Shown here piece after piece: positions 31,163 through 39,817 of a stretch of DNA of 64,000 bases. The notes beneath the pieces are model-generated. The model did no database searches. It saw only the letters and a list, made by a program, of their open reading frames with translations, and was not told where the DNA came from. Origin of the DNA: Phocoena phocoena (Eukaryota; Chordata; Mammalia; Artiodactyla; Phocoenidae); contig NC_089227.1 in assembly GCF_963924675.1 (NCBI RefSeq), forward strand, positions 49,222,080 through 49,286,079, written 5' to 3'. Position 1 is the stretch's first letter. The number at the start of each line of letters is the position of its first letter. The position numbers and the translations under genes were made by a program.

Positions 31163-32794
31163 ACACATATGACATAAGAATTTCCTTTAAAGACTTGAGG
31201 CCACCATCCTGCCATAATAAGAGTATAATAATAGGAATAATAGCCTCCTTGTATGGTACTTACATCTTAGAAGCCACTTTGATTCAGAGTGCAACAATTT
31301 AATCCTTCAAACAGCTAGGTGAGGTAGAAGAGTTGTACTGAAGAAAGGAGTCTCAGAGGGGTTAACTATCCTACCCAAGATTTCATGGCTAATGTGGGCA
31401 GAATCAGTTTCTTGACCCAAAGTTCAATACTTTTTCATGGCATCAAATGAGACCCAGTGAAATGGCCTTATCAGTGGAAAAGGAAAGGAAAGGTGATGTG
31501 ATGTTACCCAGTGACAACCATTCCCTCCCACGCAGCTTGTTGCTGGTACAGTATTACAAGTGGTTGCTTCTGATAATTTCCAAAATTGCAACCCATTGGA
31601 GCTCAAGAGTAATTCCCCAAAGCATACACCATGGCGTGAGAGAGAAGACCTAATCACAACTGTAGATGACCTAGTGGTTTACAGTTCACCTCAGGGAGGA
31701 ATTCAAGTCTCTTCCTCAAATTCACTCTAGCCAGTTTTAGCATCCCACCCTAATACCACCAGACGCCAAGGCACTAATTACAGTACGGTCATGGATGATC
31801 GTTTTCTTGGCTTAAAGAGGGAGAAAATCATTCTAGAATGGATGTTGACAACCATTCAACAAACATTTGTTGAATAACTGCTCTATGCCAAACACCACAA
31901 CATCTGGTAATACAAAAATGAATAAGACGTGGTTAGTTAACCACTAACCAGAGCTTTATCGGGCACACCCCATCTCAAGCCACGTTGGATAAAGGAAAAT
32001 CAACAGTACGAGGCCATTATCATAAAATCCAGAACTGTGCAATGGTTTCCATATATTTTTTTTCATGACCAATAATGTATAGATTTAGATAAAAGCTTCT
32101 GCTGTATCAGAGGTTGTAGCAGATAAAAAGGTTTTAAATTGTCTCCCTAATATGGTGTGGATGCCATATTGAATGTGAAACCAAGTCAAATTTTCATTCA
32201 TTGACTGTAAGAGCTAATGAAGAAACCTTTGCTCAAAACAGCAAATAACCTTGGCAGTGGTAGTTGAGGCAAGTAACTCAGTTCTCCAGTTCGCAAATTC
32301 TTCTCCCAAGATGGTATATTCCACAGGCACAGAATTTACCACACGGCCCTTTAGATGAGAATTACAATTCAACCTCCCCTAACCTCTGAGAAGCTCCAAG
32401 ACCTGTGCTCGTGAACTTGGCTCAGATCATTTCCGACCATTGTATGAACACAAGGTTCTCTCTTCTCTTCCAGGTCCAAGCTGCTCTGAAGCGTCAGTGG
32501 AACCAATACCAAGCCCAGCGCTGGAGTGGCCGCCGCCGCGCCACCCGTGCCGCCAACGCTGCCGCCGCCACTGCTGCTGCCGCTGCCGCCCTGGCTGAGG
32601 CTCCTCAGATGCCTGTCTACATCTGCCATCAGGAGCCAAGGAACGAGCCCACCAACAACCTAGGCGAAGAGGGGGCTGAGGTCACCGCTATGGAGGGGGC
32701 TGAGGTCATCGCTATGGAGGGTGATGAGGTCATCGTTATGGAGGGTGCTGAGGTCATCGCCATGGAAATCATCGAGCAAGAGTCATCCGCTTGA
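13615..32794 (+). CDS. CALCR: Calcitonin receptor gene, 3' half (six coding exons, 13615 to stop at 32794)
   Basis: Class B (secretin-family) GPCR of the plasma membrane. It binds calcitonin, and amylin when paired with RAMPs, and signals mainly through Gs/cAMP. The exons are 13615-13768, 19824-19884, 19965-20031, 22280-22498, 24909-24950 and 32474-32794: 864 bp, 287 codons plus stop, with phases that join cleanly and GT-AG introns throughout. The joined peptide has the TM3 core [10 protein letters not shown] with Glu 3.50, the ECL2 Cys in NDNCW, the TM5 segment YIIHGPV, '[15 protein letters not shown]' in TM6, PWRP in ECL3, 'HFQGFFVA' in TM7, and a tail with '[13 protein letters not shown]'. 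These details separate CALCR from its paralog CALCRL, which lacks this tail. The tail resembles the porcine receptor most. The signal peptide, hormone-binding domain, TM1 and TM2 lie upstream of the window. Confidence 0.97.
14337..14351. repeat. Target-site duplication, left copy, of the LAMTOR3 retrocopy
   Basis: 'tgaggtgtggctact' is repeated exactly at 15799-15813. Between the copies lies the poly-T of the minus-strand retrocopy on this side and its 5' UTR on the other, the arrangement left by L1-mediated insertion. Confidence 0.9.
14352..15798 (-). pseudogene. LAMTOR3P: Processed pseudogene of LAMTOR3, antisense within a CALCR intron
   Basis: An intronless copy of the LAMTOR3 (MP1) mRNA on the minus strand. 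The parent is a roadblock-fold subunit of the Ragulator complex on late endosomes, which supports mTORC1 and MAPK signalling. The former CDS is 15669 (ATG) to 15296 (TAA). Readable pieces are FLYKKLP, '[20 protein letters not shown]', '[16 protein letters not shown]', YYNTYQ, '[20 protein letters not shown]' and '[16 protein letters not shown]'. A one-base insertion shortly after the start and another near the YYNTYQ codons break the frame, so no full protein can be made. About 129 bp of 5' UTR and 930 bp of 3' UTR are retained. An AATAAA signal sits at 14390-14385 and a 10-base A-tail at 14366-14357. Flanking 15-bp duplications confirm retroposition. Confidence 0.95.
14385..14390 (-). promoter_or_regulatory. 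Inherited poly-A signal of the LAMTOR3 retrocopy
   Basis: AATAAA on the minus strand, ~18 bases before the retained A-tail. Its spacing is normal for cleavage in the parent mRNA. In the CALCR transcript it is antisense and therefore inert. Confidence 0.8.
15799..15813. repeat. Target-site duplication, right copy, of the LAMTOR3 retrocopy
   Basis: Exact match of 'tgaggtgtggctact' to the left copy at 14337-14351. Confidence 0.9.
15814..19823. other. CALCR intron; no further gene seen
   Basis: Mostly unique sequence. A C-rich run occurs at about 16977-17002. Open frames such as the one at 19307-19660 have no recognised domain. The end carries the polypyrimidine tract and AG ('tttttcacattttag') for the next exon. 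Confidence 0.6.
19824..19884 (+). CDS. CALCR: CALCR exon: TM4 to ECL2
   Basis: 61 bp; acceptor 'cattttag', donor 'gtaagt'; enters in phase 1 and leaves two bases. It encodes '[20 protein letters not shown]' followed by the first two bases of an Asn codon. The PLVPT motif is the extracellular half of TM4, and the end leads into the ECL2 Asn-Cys-Trp. The 61-bp size and these phases match the usual class B GPCR gene layout. Confidence 0.96.
19885..19964 (+). other. 80-bp mini-intron of CALCR
   Basis: Bounded by GTAAGT at 19885 and a pyrimidine-rich end 'ccctcctcttttttttttag' at 19964. It is very short beside its 2-7 kb neighbours but long enough for normal splicing. Confidence 0.95.
19965..20031 (+). 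CDS. CALCR: CALCR exon: ECL2 and first half of TM5
   Basis: 67 bp; acceptor in a T-rich tract, donor 'gtgaga'; completes Asn and ends in phase 0. It encodes N-C-W then [20 protein letters not shown]. The Cys is the ECL2 partner of the TM3 Cys; HGPV is a TM5 class B signature. Gly in PVMGALV stands where Ala is found in the human and pig receptors as I remember them, a mild difference. Confidence 0.96.
20450..20580 (-). repeat. MIR-like fragment
   Basis: 'ttaagatcacatgactagtaagaagttgggcc' resembles the reverse-complemented MIR middle ('aaggtcacacagctagtaag..'). Low identity; boundaries approximate. Confidence 0.5.
21090..21775 (+). mobile_element. Old L1 fragment (ORF2 end and 3' UTR)
   Basis: Reads as degraded L1 3' end on the plus strand: 'gctggcaagggtgaagagcaactggaattctc', 'ggaatgtaacatg..', 'gaaaacagcgtggcagtttctc', 'ccattccactcctagac', 'acccagcagtaaaaatgaatgaa', ending near 'cattatacctcaatgaag'. 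Many stops; an ancient L1M-type copy. Confidence 0.85.
22280..22498 (+). CDS. CALCR: CALCR exon: TM5 end, ICL3, TM6, ECL3, start of TM7
   Basis: 219 bp, 73 codons, phase 0 at both ends; acceptor 'ctttgcag', donor 'gtaggg'. It starts [18 protein letters not shown], then the ICL3 stretch [20 protein letters not shown]6 '[17 protein letters not shown]' and TM7 entry '[12 protein letters not shown]'. The KKMK..KAVRATL loop is the main G-protein contact of class B receptors. PLLG is the TM6 kink motif, and Thr in RATL is the class B Thr 6.42. The sequence is close to the porcine receptor in ICL3 (KESQE). Confidence 0.97.
22784..23147 (-). mobile_element. CHR-1 type SINE with perfect 16-bp target-site duplication
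   Basis: The plus strand runs from a (TCAT)n/TTAT tail and 'ggctgcgttgggtcttcattgctg' to 'gcgccaccagggaagtcc', i.e. the long CHR-1 type in reverse. The duplication 'ctcccacagtgctttt' flanks it at 22768-22783 and 23148-23163. The tRNA-derived head is at the right end. Confidence 0.92.
23550..23690 (-). repeat. MIR-like fragment
   Basis: 'taagtattctcatgcctattaaggataaggaaatgggc' and 'agtggcaaagtcaggagat' match the reverse MIR tail and core loosely. Confidence 0.45.
24909..24950 (+). CDS. CALCR: CALCR 42-bp exon: TM7 core (known skippable cassette)
   Basis: 42 bp, phase 0 at both ends; acceptor 'ctctttttag', donor 'gtaagc'. It encodes [14 protein letters not shown], the cytoplasmic two-thirds of TM7 and the start of helix 8, including the class B Tyr 7.57 in VIYCF. 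In rabbit and human the exon coding 14 TM7 residues is alternatively skipped (isoform delta-e13), giving a poorly surface-expressed receptor. Size and content match that exon. The reading frame is preserved if it is skipped. Confidence 0.96.
25590..25760 (-). repeat. MIR-like fragment
   Basis: 'cacgtgacttgcccaatgtcacaatcatag' and 'aaccaggactagaacccag' are a reverse-orientation MIR signature, moderately clear. Confidence 0.6.
25922..26122 (+). mobile_element. CHR-2 SINE (plus orientation), first arm of an inverted pair
   Basis: Head 'gcttccctggtggcgcag', B-box-like 'gggttcgtgcc', body through 'agaggcccgcgtaccgc' and an A-tail. Imperfect duplication 'aaaagatcaatg'/'aaagataaatg' on the flanks. 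Close to consensus, so relatively young. It faces another CHR-2 at 26489-26696. Confidence 0.93.
26334..26372. repeat. Tetranucleotide tract (TTCA/ATCC)n
   Basis: 'ttgcttcattcattcattc' then 'atccatccatccatc'; short and probably polymorphic. Confidence 0.7.
26489..26696 (-). mobile_element. CHR-2 SINE (minus orientation), second arm of the inverted pair
   Basis: T-run, then 'gcggtacgcaggcc' to 'ccgccagggaggcc', the reverse complement of CHR-2. Duplication 'taaagtgtctttt' at 26476-26488 and 26697-26709. It lies 366 bp from the plus-oriented copy, to which it is highly similar. Confidence 0.93.
28456..29215 (-). mobile_element. 5'-truncated L1 with target-site duplication
   Basis: The plus strand reads 'ctttaacatctttattggag' (L1 3' end reversed), '(TA)n..ccccatatctcctccctc', and on to the ORF2 C-terminus. 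There the minus strand shows '[17 protein letters not shown]' and 'MWHIY', typical of the ORF2 tail. The copy ends abruptly at about 29215. The 13-bp duplication 'actattgctttta' is at 28443-28455 and 29216-29228. A clean truncated insertion in the last CALCR intron, dead. Confidence 0.92.
29530..29660 (-). repeat. Possible MIR fragment
   Basis: 'tacaaatatagaaatggaggccc' and 'agttagttaataatagagccagg' weakly match reversed MIR. Low confidence. Confidence 0.35.
31113..31161. repeat. (TA)n/(TG)n microsatellite
   Basis: About 49 bases of TA repeats with a short TG interruption. Likely length-variable. Confidence 0.85.
31240..31440 (-). repeat. MIR SINE fragment
   Basis: 'taatccttcaaacagctaggtgagg', 'tctcagaggggttaactatcctacccaagatttcatggctaa' follow the MIR order in reverse. 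Reasonable match, diverged. Confidence 0.65.
31850..31930 (+). repeat. L2/MIR-type tail fragment
   Basis: 'ccattcaacaaacatttgttgaataactgctctatgcc' is a common motif at the 3' end of ancient LINE/SINE relics. Confidence 0.5.
32474..32794 (+). CDS. CALCR: CALCR last coding exon: helix 8 and cytoplasmic tail, with stop
   Basis: Acceptor 'cttctcttccag'; phase 0; 106 codons and TGA at 32792-32794. It starts [17 protein letters not shown] (helix 8), then an Arg-rich turn SGRRRATR, then an Ala-rich run, then '[13 protein letters not shown]' (conserved in CALCR tails), an 8-residue repeat in four copies, and the end EIIEQESSA. The Ala-rich segment and the EVIAME motif are also in the porcine receptor as I recall it. 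The number of EVIAM units here looks higher, so the acidic tail is longer than usual. The tail is the region of phosphorylation, desensitisation and internalisation in this receptor. Confidence 0.97.
   Translation, partial: VQAALKRQWNQYQAQRWSGRRRATRAANAAAATAAAAAALAEAPQMPVYICHQEPRNEPTNNLGEEGAEVTAMEGAEVIAMEGDEVIVMEGAEVIAMEIIEQESSA
32540..32602 (+). repeat. Ala-rich low-complexity segment of the CALCR tail
   Basis: Codes for 21 residues of which 15 are Ala, using mixed GCC/GCT codons with a high GC content (ccgccgccgc-like) unlike the rest of the exon. The reverse strand shows an open frame over it (32629-32369) that is only a shadow. Confidence 0.9.
32669..32764 (+). repeat. Four-copy 24-bp coding tandem repeat in the CALCR tail
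   Basis: Four consecutive in-frame 24-bp units: 32669-32692 EGAEVTAM, 32693-32716 EGAEVIAM, 32717-32740 EGDEVIVM, 32741-32764 EGAEVIAM. The period is exactly 24 bp with few substitutions. This produces an acidic/hydrophobic repeat just before the C-terminus EIIEQESSA. Since the units keep frame, expansion or contraction leaves the protein readable. Confidence 0.95.
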
Positions 32795-34005
32795 ATCTGA
32801 CGCAAATACAGCATCGTGATCAGAGCCCTCATTTCCTGGGAGAAAGACCAACCATGCTTTTAAAGTGATTTTCATCCTCCCAGGAGCAAACATCTCATTT
32901 GTGAGAATTATTAAGTGCATTTGTCCATAGTGAACCTAAAGAAAGTTTTACTTGGTACTGTTGCTACCGGGAGACAGTCTCAGAATGGAGTCTCCCTCTG
33001 TAACACTTGTGAACTCCTGTGAATTCCATCTTTCATCCAGGACTGAGATAAAAATGTCACAGTAATGCAGGCAAAGTGTCCGAGTAAAACACAGTTAAAT
33101 TGACCTAGTTCAGATACAGGGTGCTCCTTGTTAATCTTGAGCCATTTATACCTTTGAAAAATTAAAATCACTGTCAATGTTTTTCTTTTTAACTCTAAAC
33201 TTTGAATTAGGATACTTCTGCATTTGGCTATGGATCTGATTTTTAATTTTTTTTTAATTTCTATCAATTCTGATGTTACTCAGATGTCTTACCATCCACA
33301 CAATGCAAACTGCACAAATTACAGTGTGACCTCCACAAGACAATGTGGCTTTCTAATACAGAGATGAGATGACCAAGTGTGTGTGGGGGAGAAGATCTGC
33401 ATTTGGCAGGAAAATGTAATGCTTTAAATGAAAAAGAAATTTAGAGTCAGTTTGCTCTAAACCTTAGATGGGTCAATTTGTTAATTGGTTTACTAACACT
33501 GACGCTCATCTTGGTTTTGGATAATCCTATCTGTTGCGCAGGCCCTAACTGCTGTGAGGAATTGGCCTTCATGTTGCTAACATTTATAAATTGGGAGGTC
33601 ACAAAGAATCCATCACTAAATTTTTCACAAAACTGCCAAAAATGTAATTCCTAGTGGAAGAGAATACTCTCTTTAAAGAGAGTTTTCCACTTTCCTAAAC
33701 TCCAGGATTTATAAAGCAAATCATTCCAAGGTTTATAAAGCAGATTACCTCTTGCCCTTGGGTGCTATCTAGCAGTAAAAGATAAATTTGTTTAACACTG
33801 GTAATTAAAAGACTCCATACAAGTCCATTAACTGCTTTACACCCAGCTTCTAAACTTAACAAGATCTCAGCCTTTTCCAGGAAGATTCAGTAGGACTAAT
33901 TAGATATGTTTGTAGTTGACCTCTTGTTTGCTGCTATTAGTGAAACAGGAGGGGGAAAAAATTACTGCTACAAGTTTAACTACATACCAACTCATTTAAA
34001 ATAAA
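32795..34005 (+). other. CALCR: Probable CALCR 3' UTR (end not determined)
   Basis: Unique sequence directly after the stop. The first ~100 bases look like the mammalian CALCR 3' UTR as far as I remember it. Candidate poly-A signals are ATTAAA at 33161 and 33804, AATAAA at 34000 and ATTAAA at 34019. I cannot tell which, if any, is used; the UTR could extend further. Confidence 0.5.
34000..34005 (+). promoter_or_regulatory. Candidate CALCR poly-A signal (AATAAA)
   Basis: First canonical AATAAA after the stop, about 1.2 kb downstream. Followed by a second hexamer ATTAAA at 34019-34024. Weak support without transcript data. Confidence 0.3.
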
Positions 34006-37000
34006 AATAGACTTTCTCATTAAAATCCAATATTATACTCCCATACCTCTCTTTACTTCCTGCAATATAAAATCTTCAAAAATCCCTGAGTAAACCAGTA
34101 TCATTACTAGCACCTGAAATTAATTTGTGAATTTGCAACAGTAATCAGTTGTTAGTTAATTTGTATGCTAAATGAAGGGATACATTGAAGCCTTCCAAAC
34201 CTCCTCTCATGTACATCATCTTATGTCACTGCCTTTCAGAAATGATATAGTTTTGGAAAGACAAAAAGTTGATTTGTTCTGGTTGCATATTTAATGCACC
34301 CAAAGAAAATTATATTCTTTCACAGAAAATGTATTTTGGATACTAAAGTAGCTTAAGTCTCCTTTACTTTTGAATGTAAGGGAGGATTTGAAAAGAGGGT
34401 ATTTTTCCAATCACAGTGTTTATGTAATAGCGTTCCTATTTTTGTTTACAAACATGGAAAACAGAGTATTTCTGGCAGCTCTAGCACAAATGTGATAATA
34501 TTTTGCTGAAATATTCTAGATGCTATTGTGCTAATATAGTAGTGGCTGAAGAAAATCAAACAGCTTACTATAGAAATGTGCACAGTGCCAAAATTATGTG
34601 AAATGCTTATGCTACATCCATGTATGAATTAATACAGAGTATGTGATAAGCAAAAAGTTGTATATGTGCATATTTTTCTAAAGAAACATATCCTTCGTCT
34701 TTTCATTCATTCATCTCATCTCTTAAACTCATTCCATATTCTGTTTCACTTCAGCCGTGGGATGCTGCCATCACATCCTGCTTGTATTACAGGAGAAGGC
34801 AAGATAATCCAAAAATATAGGTTAGAAAACCACATGCGAAACATCAGGGTTATTATCTTTGTCAGTGCAACCATCTTCAGCCTTCAATTTGACTAGACCC
34901 TCCAAAGCACAGTTCTCATACCCTTGCTAAAGCAAAACCACACGCAAGTGGCAATCCATATTGTATAAGTTTGGGCAGCACAGCAAAGAAAGCTAGGGTA
35001 AGAAAGTATCACATTCTTTTATCATTTGGGTTTTTTTTTTTCACTATTGTGGGACCAGACATGAACTGTTCAACATCACGTCAGATCATTAGAATCGTTA
35101 CAATCATTGATTTTTAAGATAGTTTTGGCTGGATTAAAGGCAACTAATTAAATATCATTAGAATGCATAAAGGCCACTACTGGAAAGATTTTCAGGTCTG
35201 GAAACGAGGAATAAATGAGAACTATGATGAATTAATACAGGGGGACGGGAGCAATTTGTAGGGTCTTCATACTACGTGACAGCAACCAGAATTGTTGGCC
35301 TCAGGAGATCTGGGGAACTTTTTCAGAAAGGATACATCAGGGCTACATTTTTCCCTTTGTGTTCCACTGGGAGAAACAAATATCCTTACCCTCGTGATAC
35401 TGAAGAACAAAAATAATTTCCCGTCATACCGTAAAATCTGATTCTTCCACAGGGTAACTGGAACTCAGAGGGTCAGCTGCCCACCTGCTTTGATCCAAAA
35501 CTGGCCTTTGGATACACGTGGATATCATGGTTCCTGGAGGAGGGAAAGGTGTTGGAAAAGAAATGATAGAAATGCTGTCATCATGGATCTCCAACCCTTC
35601 TCATTCATTCCTGCATTCATTGTCATTGATGCAACAGATGTTTCATACACCTTTCATTCGGCTATACAACAAGTCATCATGACAGAGTTCTTTGTGTCAA
35701 ACCTGCCAAGTGAACCCATACCCTTAAACCATAACCACTGATATCTTTGGGGCGGAAGCACACACACATGGGGTTGGAGGTGGTAGCTGCGTGTGACCTT
35801 TTCTCCACATTAGTGCTGGGTGGGACAGCTAAGTTAAAAGAAGTATTCTCAGAACAAGATCTCTGCATAAAGGCTTAGCAAGGACTCATTTTCTTGATGA
35901 TAAGGTCTAAAGCAGTACTTCTTTCATTGGCTAGGTTACAGTTCAACATCTTATGGTTGGAGTTAACACTTAGAGTTTAAAATAAGGTTATTCATGAAGA
36001 GGATGGATCAGAAGACATATTTAGAAAAGCATATTTAGAAAGCTCAGAAAGAAATGGTCATTTGTCATTTTGAGAGTGGAAACAGGTGCCTTGCTCCTAA
36101 CTTAAGCTTAGGAAAATTAATTTTACTGAACCAATCCATAGATAATTTGTATGAGGTGGGGAGGGAGGGTGGGGAATTAGCTGGAAGCATAAAGAAAAAG
36201 GATGATAATACGTGCGTGTGAAGACTAAGAAAGAAACCACATTTGAAAATTTAAAACAGTATTTCTGATGGTTTTTGTTCTTCTGGACATAGAATTAACA
36301 TGTTTAATATCTGTGAAAAATAAGCATTGAAGGAGGGAAAACATGGCCATTGAAACTAAGCTAACTTAGGTCAGGAAGAGATTCTAATATCTTCCTTCAT
36401 TTGGATTAGCAAGCACCTCTGAAAGATTTCAGAGATTTTCCATTATCTTCAGCATTGACCAGCCAGTCTCTTAGGTCACTGATCCATGTCCATTTTCCAT
36501 TCACAGACATCCAATGCATTCTACCTAGAAACCCTTCCACTGACACTCAAAACTGTCTCACTCTTCACCGACTGACCAGCAATGCCACTGCATGTTACTG
36601 CAGTCTCCTTTACTTGAGAGACTTAATATCTCATTTTAATTTGGAGAAATCACCTCCAAATAAAATCTCAGAGTGTTACTGGTGAAGTGCTAAGTATATA
36701 TTCAATAAAAACCAACGGAGAAATCTCTAATGAAAAAAAAAAAAACATTTAGAATAGGTCAGGACATCTGTTTCCATCCAACCCTGCCAGACTGGCTAAT
36801 CAAAACTAGGACACTGGTCTCTCAGGCTGAAACAGACATCCAGCTGCAAGCCCTCGAAATCTTCACCCAGCAGGATAGGTGGTTAATTCTCAGGGCAGCA
36901 AGCATTTCTCTGGATATAGCACTTCTCCACGGCACGCAGCATTATAGCTTCTGTATGCTGCTCGTCACAAGGGGGATATTGTGAGGCTTAATATGAAGTT

Positions 37001-37109
37001 ACAGAGAACTTATGAAGAACATCCCTCAAATGGAGATGATTTGAGAAGAAAACAAGAACACCAATCATTGAAACACCATAGTCAATATAAACCTATGGAC
37101 ATTAGCTTA
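34006..37109. other. Downstream flank of CALCR; no gene seen
   Basis: AT-rich unique sequence. It may contain the distal 3' UTR. AATAAA also occurs at 36704. Open frames at 34666-34896, 35490-35741 and 36455-36685 show no domain. Confidence 0.5.
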
Positions 37110-37265
37110 CCTCTTTCTTTGTAACAGCCAAACCTGATTTTACCCCCATTTTAGGGATGAGAAAACTAAGTGGAAGCCAAGTCGAATAACATGCCCACCA
37201 CAGTCACACAGCTAGTAAGTGGTTGAGCTAGGGTTTGAATCAAGAGTGCCCAATGCCTCTGGCTT
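37110..37265 (-). repeat. MIR SINE fragment
   Basis: 'cccccattttagggatgagaaaact', 'cacagtcacacagctagtaagtggttgagctagggtttgaatc' is a clear reversed MIR core. Confidence 0.8.
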
Positions 37266-38199
37266 TTTAAATTGCCACCTTGCAGGACTGGCAAAAGCTC
37301 TTGTTCAGTACTTTTTGTTTCCTACTAAGAGTGTTGCCACATTTTGTAGGATGCCCTTCCCTGGTGGAGATGCAAACAGGGCTAACCAGATTGGTTTAGA
37401 TCCTGGCCGCAGTGCACCAGAGGGGACCCAAGGAGCACTTGTACCTGGAACAGTAGGTGCAATGAGGCCTAGGTGAACTACAGAGTCAGAAGGATAGTAC
37501 TCCAAGCCACAGAAGCTGGTATCAAAGGGGCTTGGGAATAAGGAGGGTCAAAATGAGCATCAGAGCCCAAATCAAATCTGTCAAGTTCATTCTTGATTAC
37601 TGTTTCCGGCTCAAGCAAATAAGTCAGAGCTGAGGAGACTGGCCAGATAGGGGTCATCTAACTGGGAGCAGAGATAAGAGACTTCACCCTGCAGCTGAGC
37701 TTTCACTCAGGCGCCTAGTGAAAGGGTGTGCAGGGTTGGGAGGCTGGTCCCACTGAAAGGGATAGAGGTGACTCATTTTTTTAAAAAACTAAGTCTGAAA
37801 ACCAGGAATAATTTTCTACTGCAATATGCTAAATAAGACCTGTCCTCAATGGTGGACATTCTATACCCAGAGTAAGACAGCTGTCAGTTCCTTCCCTTCA
37901 TCCAGAGCCACATAAGCCAGTATTTTTTTTTCCCAATAGGCTCAGTTGGAATCTTCAATAGCTTTTTGTAAATCAAAACAGGCTATAGCCACCATTACTC
38001 TATTAGTCAGGCAAAGATTTCCCCTGACATGTTGCTGCGTGACTTGTAAAACCCAGTTAGTAGTTCTCAAAAAAAAGAATGGGCACTATTTAGAATGGCC
38101 CAAAGGGGAAATCAAAGCCAGTAAGATGAATCTGTAGGCTCATAATTCTACAAAGTGGCTACGAAAGTGTCTCTATCCAACACCTGGACAAGAGGAGTC
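37266..38199. other. Intergenic; no gene seen
   Basis: Unique sequence. The open frame at 37219-37476 begins in the MIR and has no domain. Confidence 0.5.
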
Positions 38200-38707
38200 C
38201 CAAAAGGAGACCAAAAAATGAAAATAGAGACGGGCGATATTTGAAAAAATACTGTTTAAATCCTCCAGGATTAAAGAAAGATTAAAAGACCTCAAATATG
38301 AAAAACTCAAAGATTGCCAAATAAATACCCCAAACTAAAATCTTATTAATATTGACAAGACTGGGGCAAGATCAACATGACAAGAGAGCAGCCTAAAGCT
38401 TTCTCTTTTAGGGGAGGAAATAGAAATCTGGATAGCTAAGAAAGCAATATGGGTGAGTAAACATGACTATGGGCCATAAAATGTGTGAAATATCTTAATA
38501 TAAGATTAATTATAATAGAGTGGCCTTGGTCACCAATTAAAAACAGATAGTCCCATATTGGAGTGAAAAACTAAAGCCCCACAATGTACAGGCAACAAGA
38601 GACACACCTAAGACAAAAAGAAAATTAAATATTAAACATAGATGGGAAAGTTATGCTAGGGAAACATGAACCAAAAGAAATGTGAGATCCTCTCAATATC
38701 TGACTAA

Positions 38708-38836
38708 CGGAATCCCCTGGCATTCCGCAGGGGTTAGGACTGCACACTTCCACTGCAGGGGTCACGGGTTCCATCCCTGATCGGGGAACTAAGATACCAC
38801 ATGCTGCATAGTGCTGCTCAAAAAAAAAAAAAAAAT
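38708..38836 (+). mobile_element. Short tRNA-derived SINE (CHR-related head plus A-tail)
   Basis: 'aggggttaggactgcacac', 'gcaggggtcacgggttccatccctgatcggggaactaagat', 'ccacatgctgca', then a 15-A tail. It keeps the tRNA-like head with the B-box-like GGGTTCCATCC and lacks the long CHR-1 body. Confidence 0.8.
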
Positions 38837-39469
38837 CACAGAAGGTTAAAGAGCCTAATATGAAAGGAACTAAAATATAAATATTAAATGATAAATATAT
38901 ATATATGACGAAGTAGAATTCAATAAGGCCAAAAAAGCATAAAGAACAGAAAGAAAATTATGTATTAGAAAAAGGGATAATCGAACAAGAAGATTATAAC
39001 CATTATAAACTCATATGCACCTTAAAATACAGCTGCAAAATACACCAAACAACACTAAGACAACTTCAGGAAGAAATAGATGACTTATCAATTGTAGCTG
39101 AATATTTTAACATCCTTGTTTCAGAATCTAATAGATCATGCAAATAAAATATTAGAAGTGTTATAAAATATCTGGAAAATACAATCACCAAACTCAAACT
39201 ATTAAAGATATCAAACTATACGCTCAGCAAACAGGAAACATGCATTCTTTTCTGAGTACACACAGAATGCTTACAAAAACAGCCATATTCAAGACTACAA
39301 AGGAAACCTCTATTAATTCCAAAGGATTAACATCACTCAGAGGATCTCTGACCATAATGCAATAAAATTAAAAATTAATAACAAAATTGTAAGTTAAACA
39401 ATCTGATGTTGGAAACAATAAATATTTCTGTACAATCTTGACTTTCAAAAGGATATTAAAGATTATAGA

Positions 39470-39588
39470 GAGTTCCCTGCTGGCCTAGTGGTTAGGATTC
39501 CGGGCTTTCACTTTCATGGCCTGGGTTCAGTCCCTGGTTGGGGAACTGAGATCCCGCAAACCATACGGTGTGGCCAAAATAAATAAAT
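39470..39588 (+). mobile_element. Short tRNA-derived SINE with 12-bp target-site duplication
   Basis: 'gttccctgctggcctagtgg', 'ggttcagtccctggttggggaactgagatcccgc' and a (AAAT)n tail. 'aaagattataga' occurs at 39458-39469 and 39589-39600. It inserted in the old L1. Confidence 0.9.
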
Positions 39589-39778
39589 AAAGATTATAGA
39601 ATGTTGACTGTCTTATATTAGTGTCATGTTAGTTTTTAACTATTAATGCTATTTAGATAAGGAAAGCATTACATCTCTAATTTTATGGGACACACCGAAA
39701 GCTGTTCCTTGAAGGATACTTAAACTTTAGATATGTTTATTCTAGAAGAAACAGAAGGTGAGCAATGGAGTAAAAGCA

Positions 39779-39817
39779 AGCACACACACACACAGACACA
39801 CACACGCACACACACGA
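39779..39817. repeat. (CA)n microsatellite
   Basis: About 39 bases of interrupted CA repeats with single G changes; probably polymorphic. Confidence 0.85.

Larger units (their letters stand above)
24951..32473. other. Last CALCR intron (7.5 kb)
   Basis: Contains MIR pieces, two CHR-2 SINEs in opposite orientation, a 5'-truncated L1 and a (TA)n tract, annotated separately. Stretches between them, such as 26720-28440 and 29700-31100, look unique. Open frames such as 27632-28009 have no domain. The acceptor is 'cttctcttccag'. Confidence 0.6.

Noticed and set aside
32369..32629. Open frame on the minus strand over the last CALCR exon
   Set aside because: It is the antisense shadow of the GC-rich Ala codons; Gly/Ser-rich, no domain, no start context.
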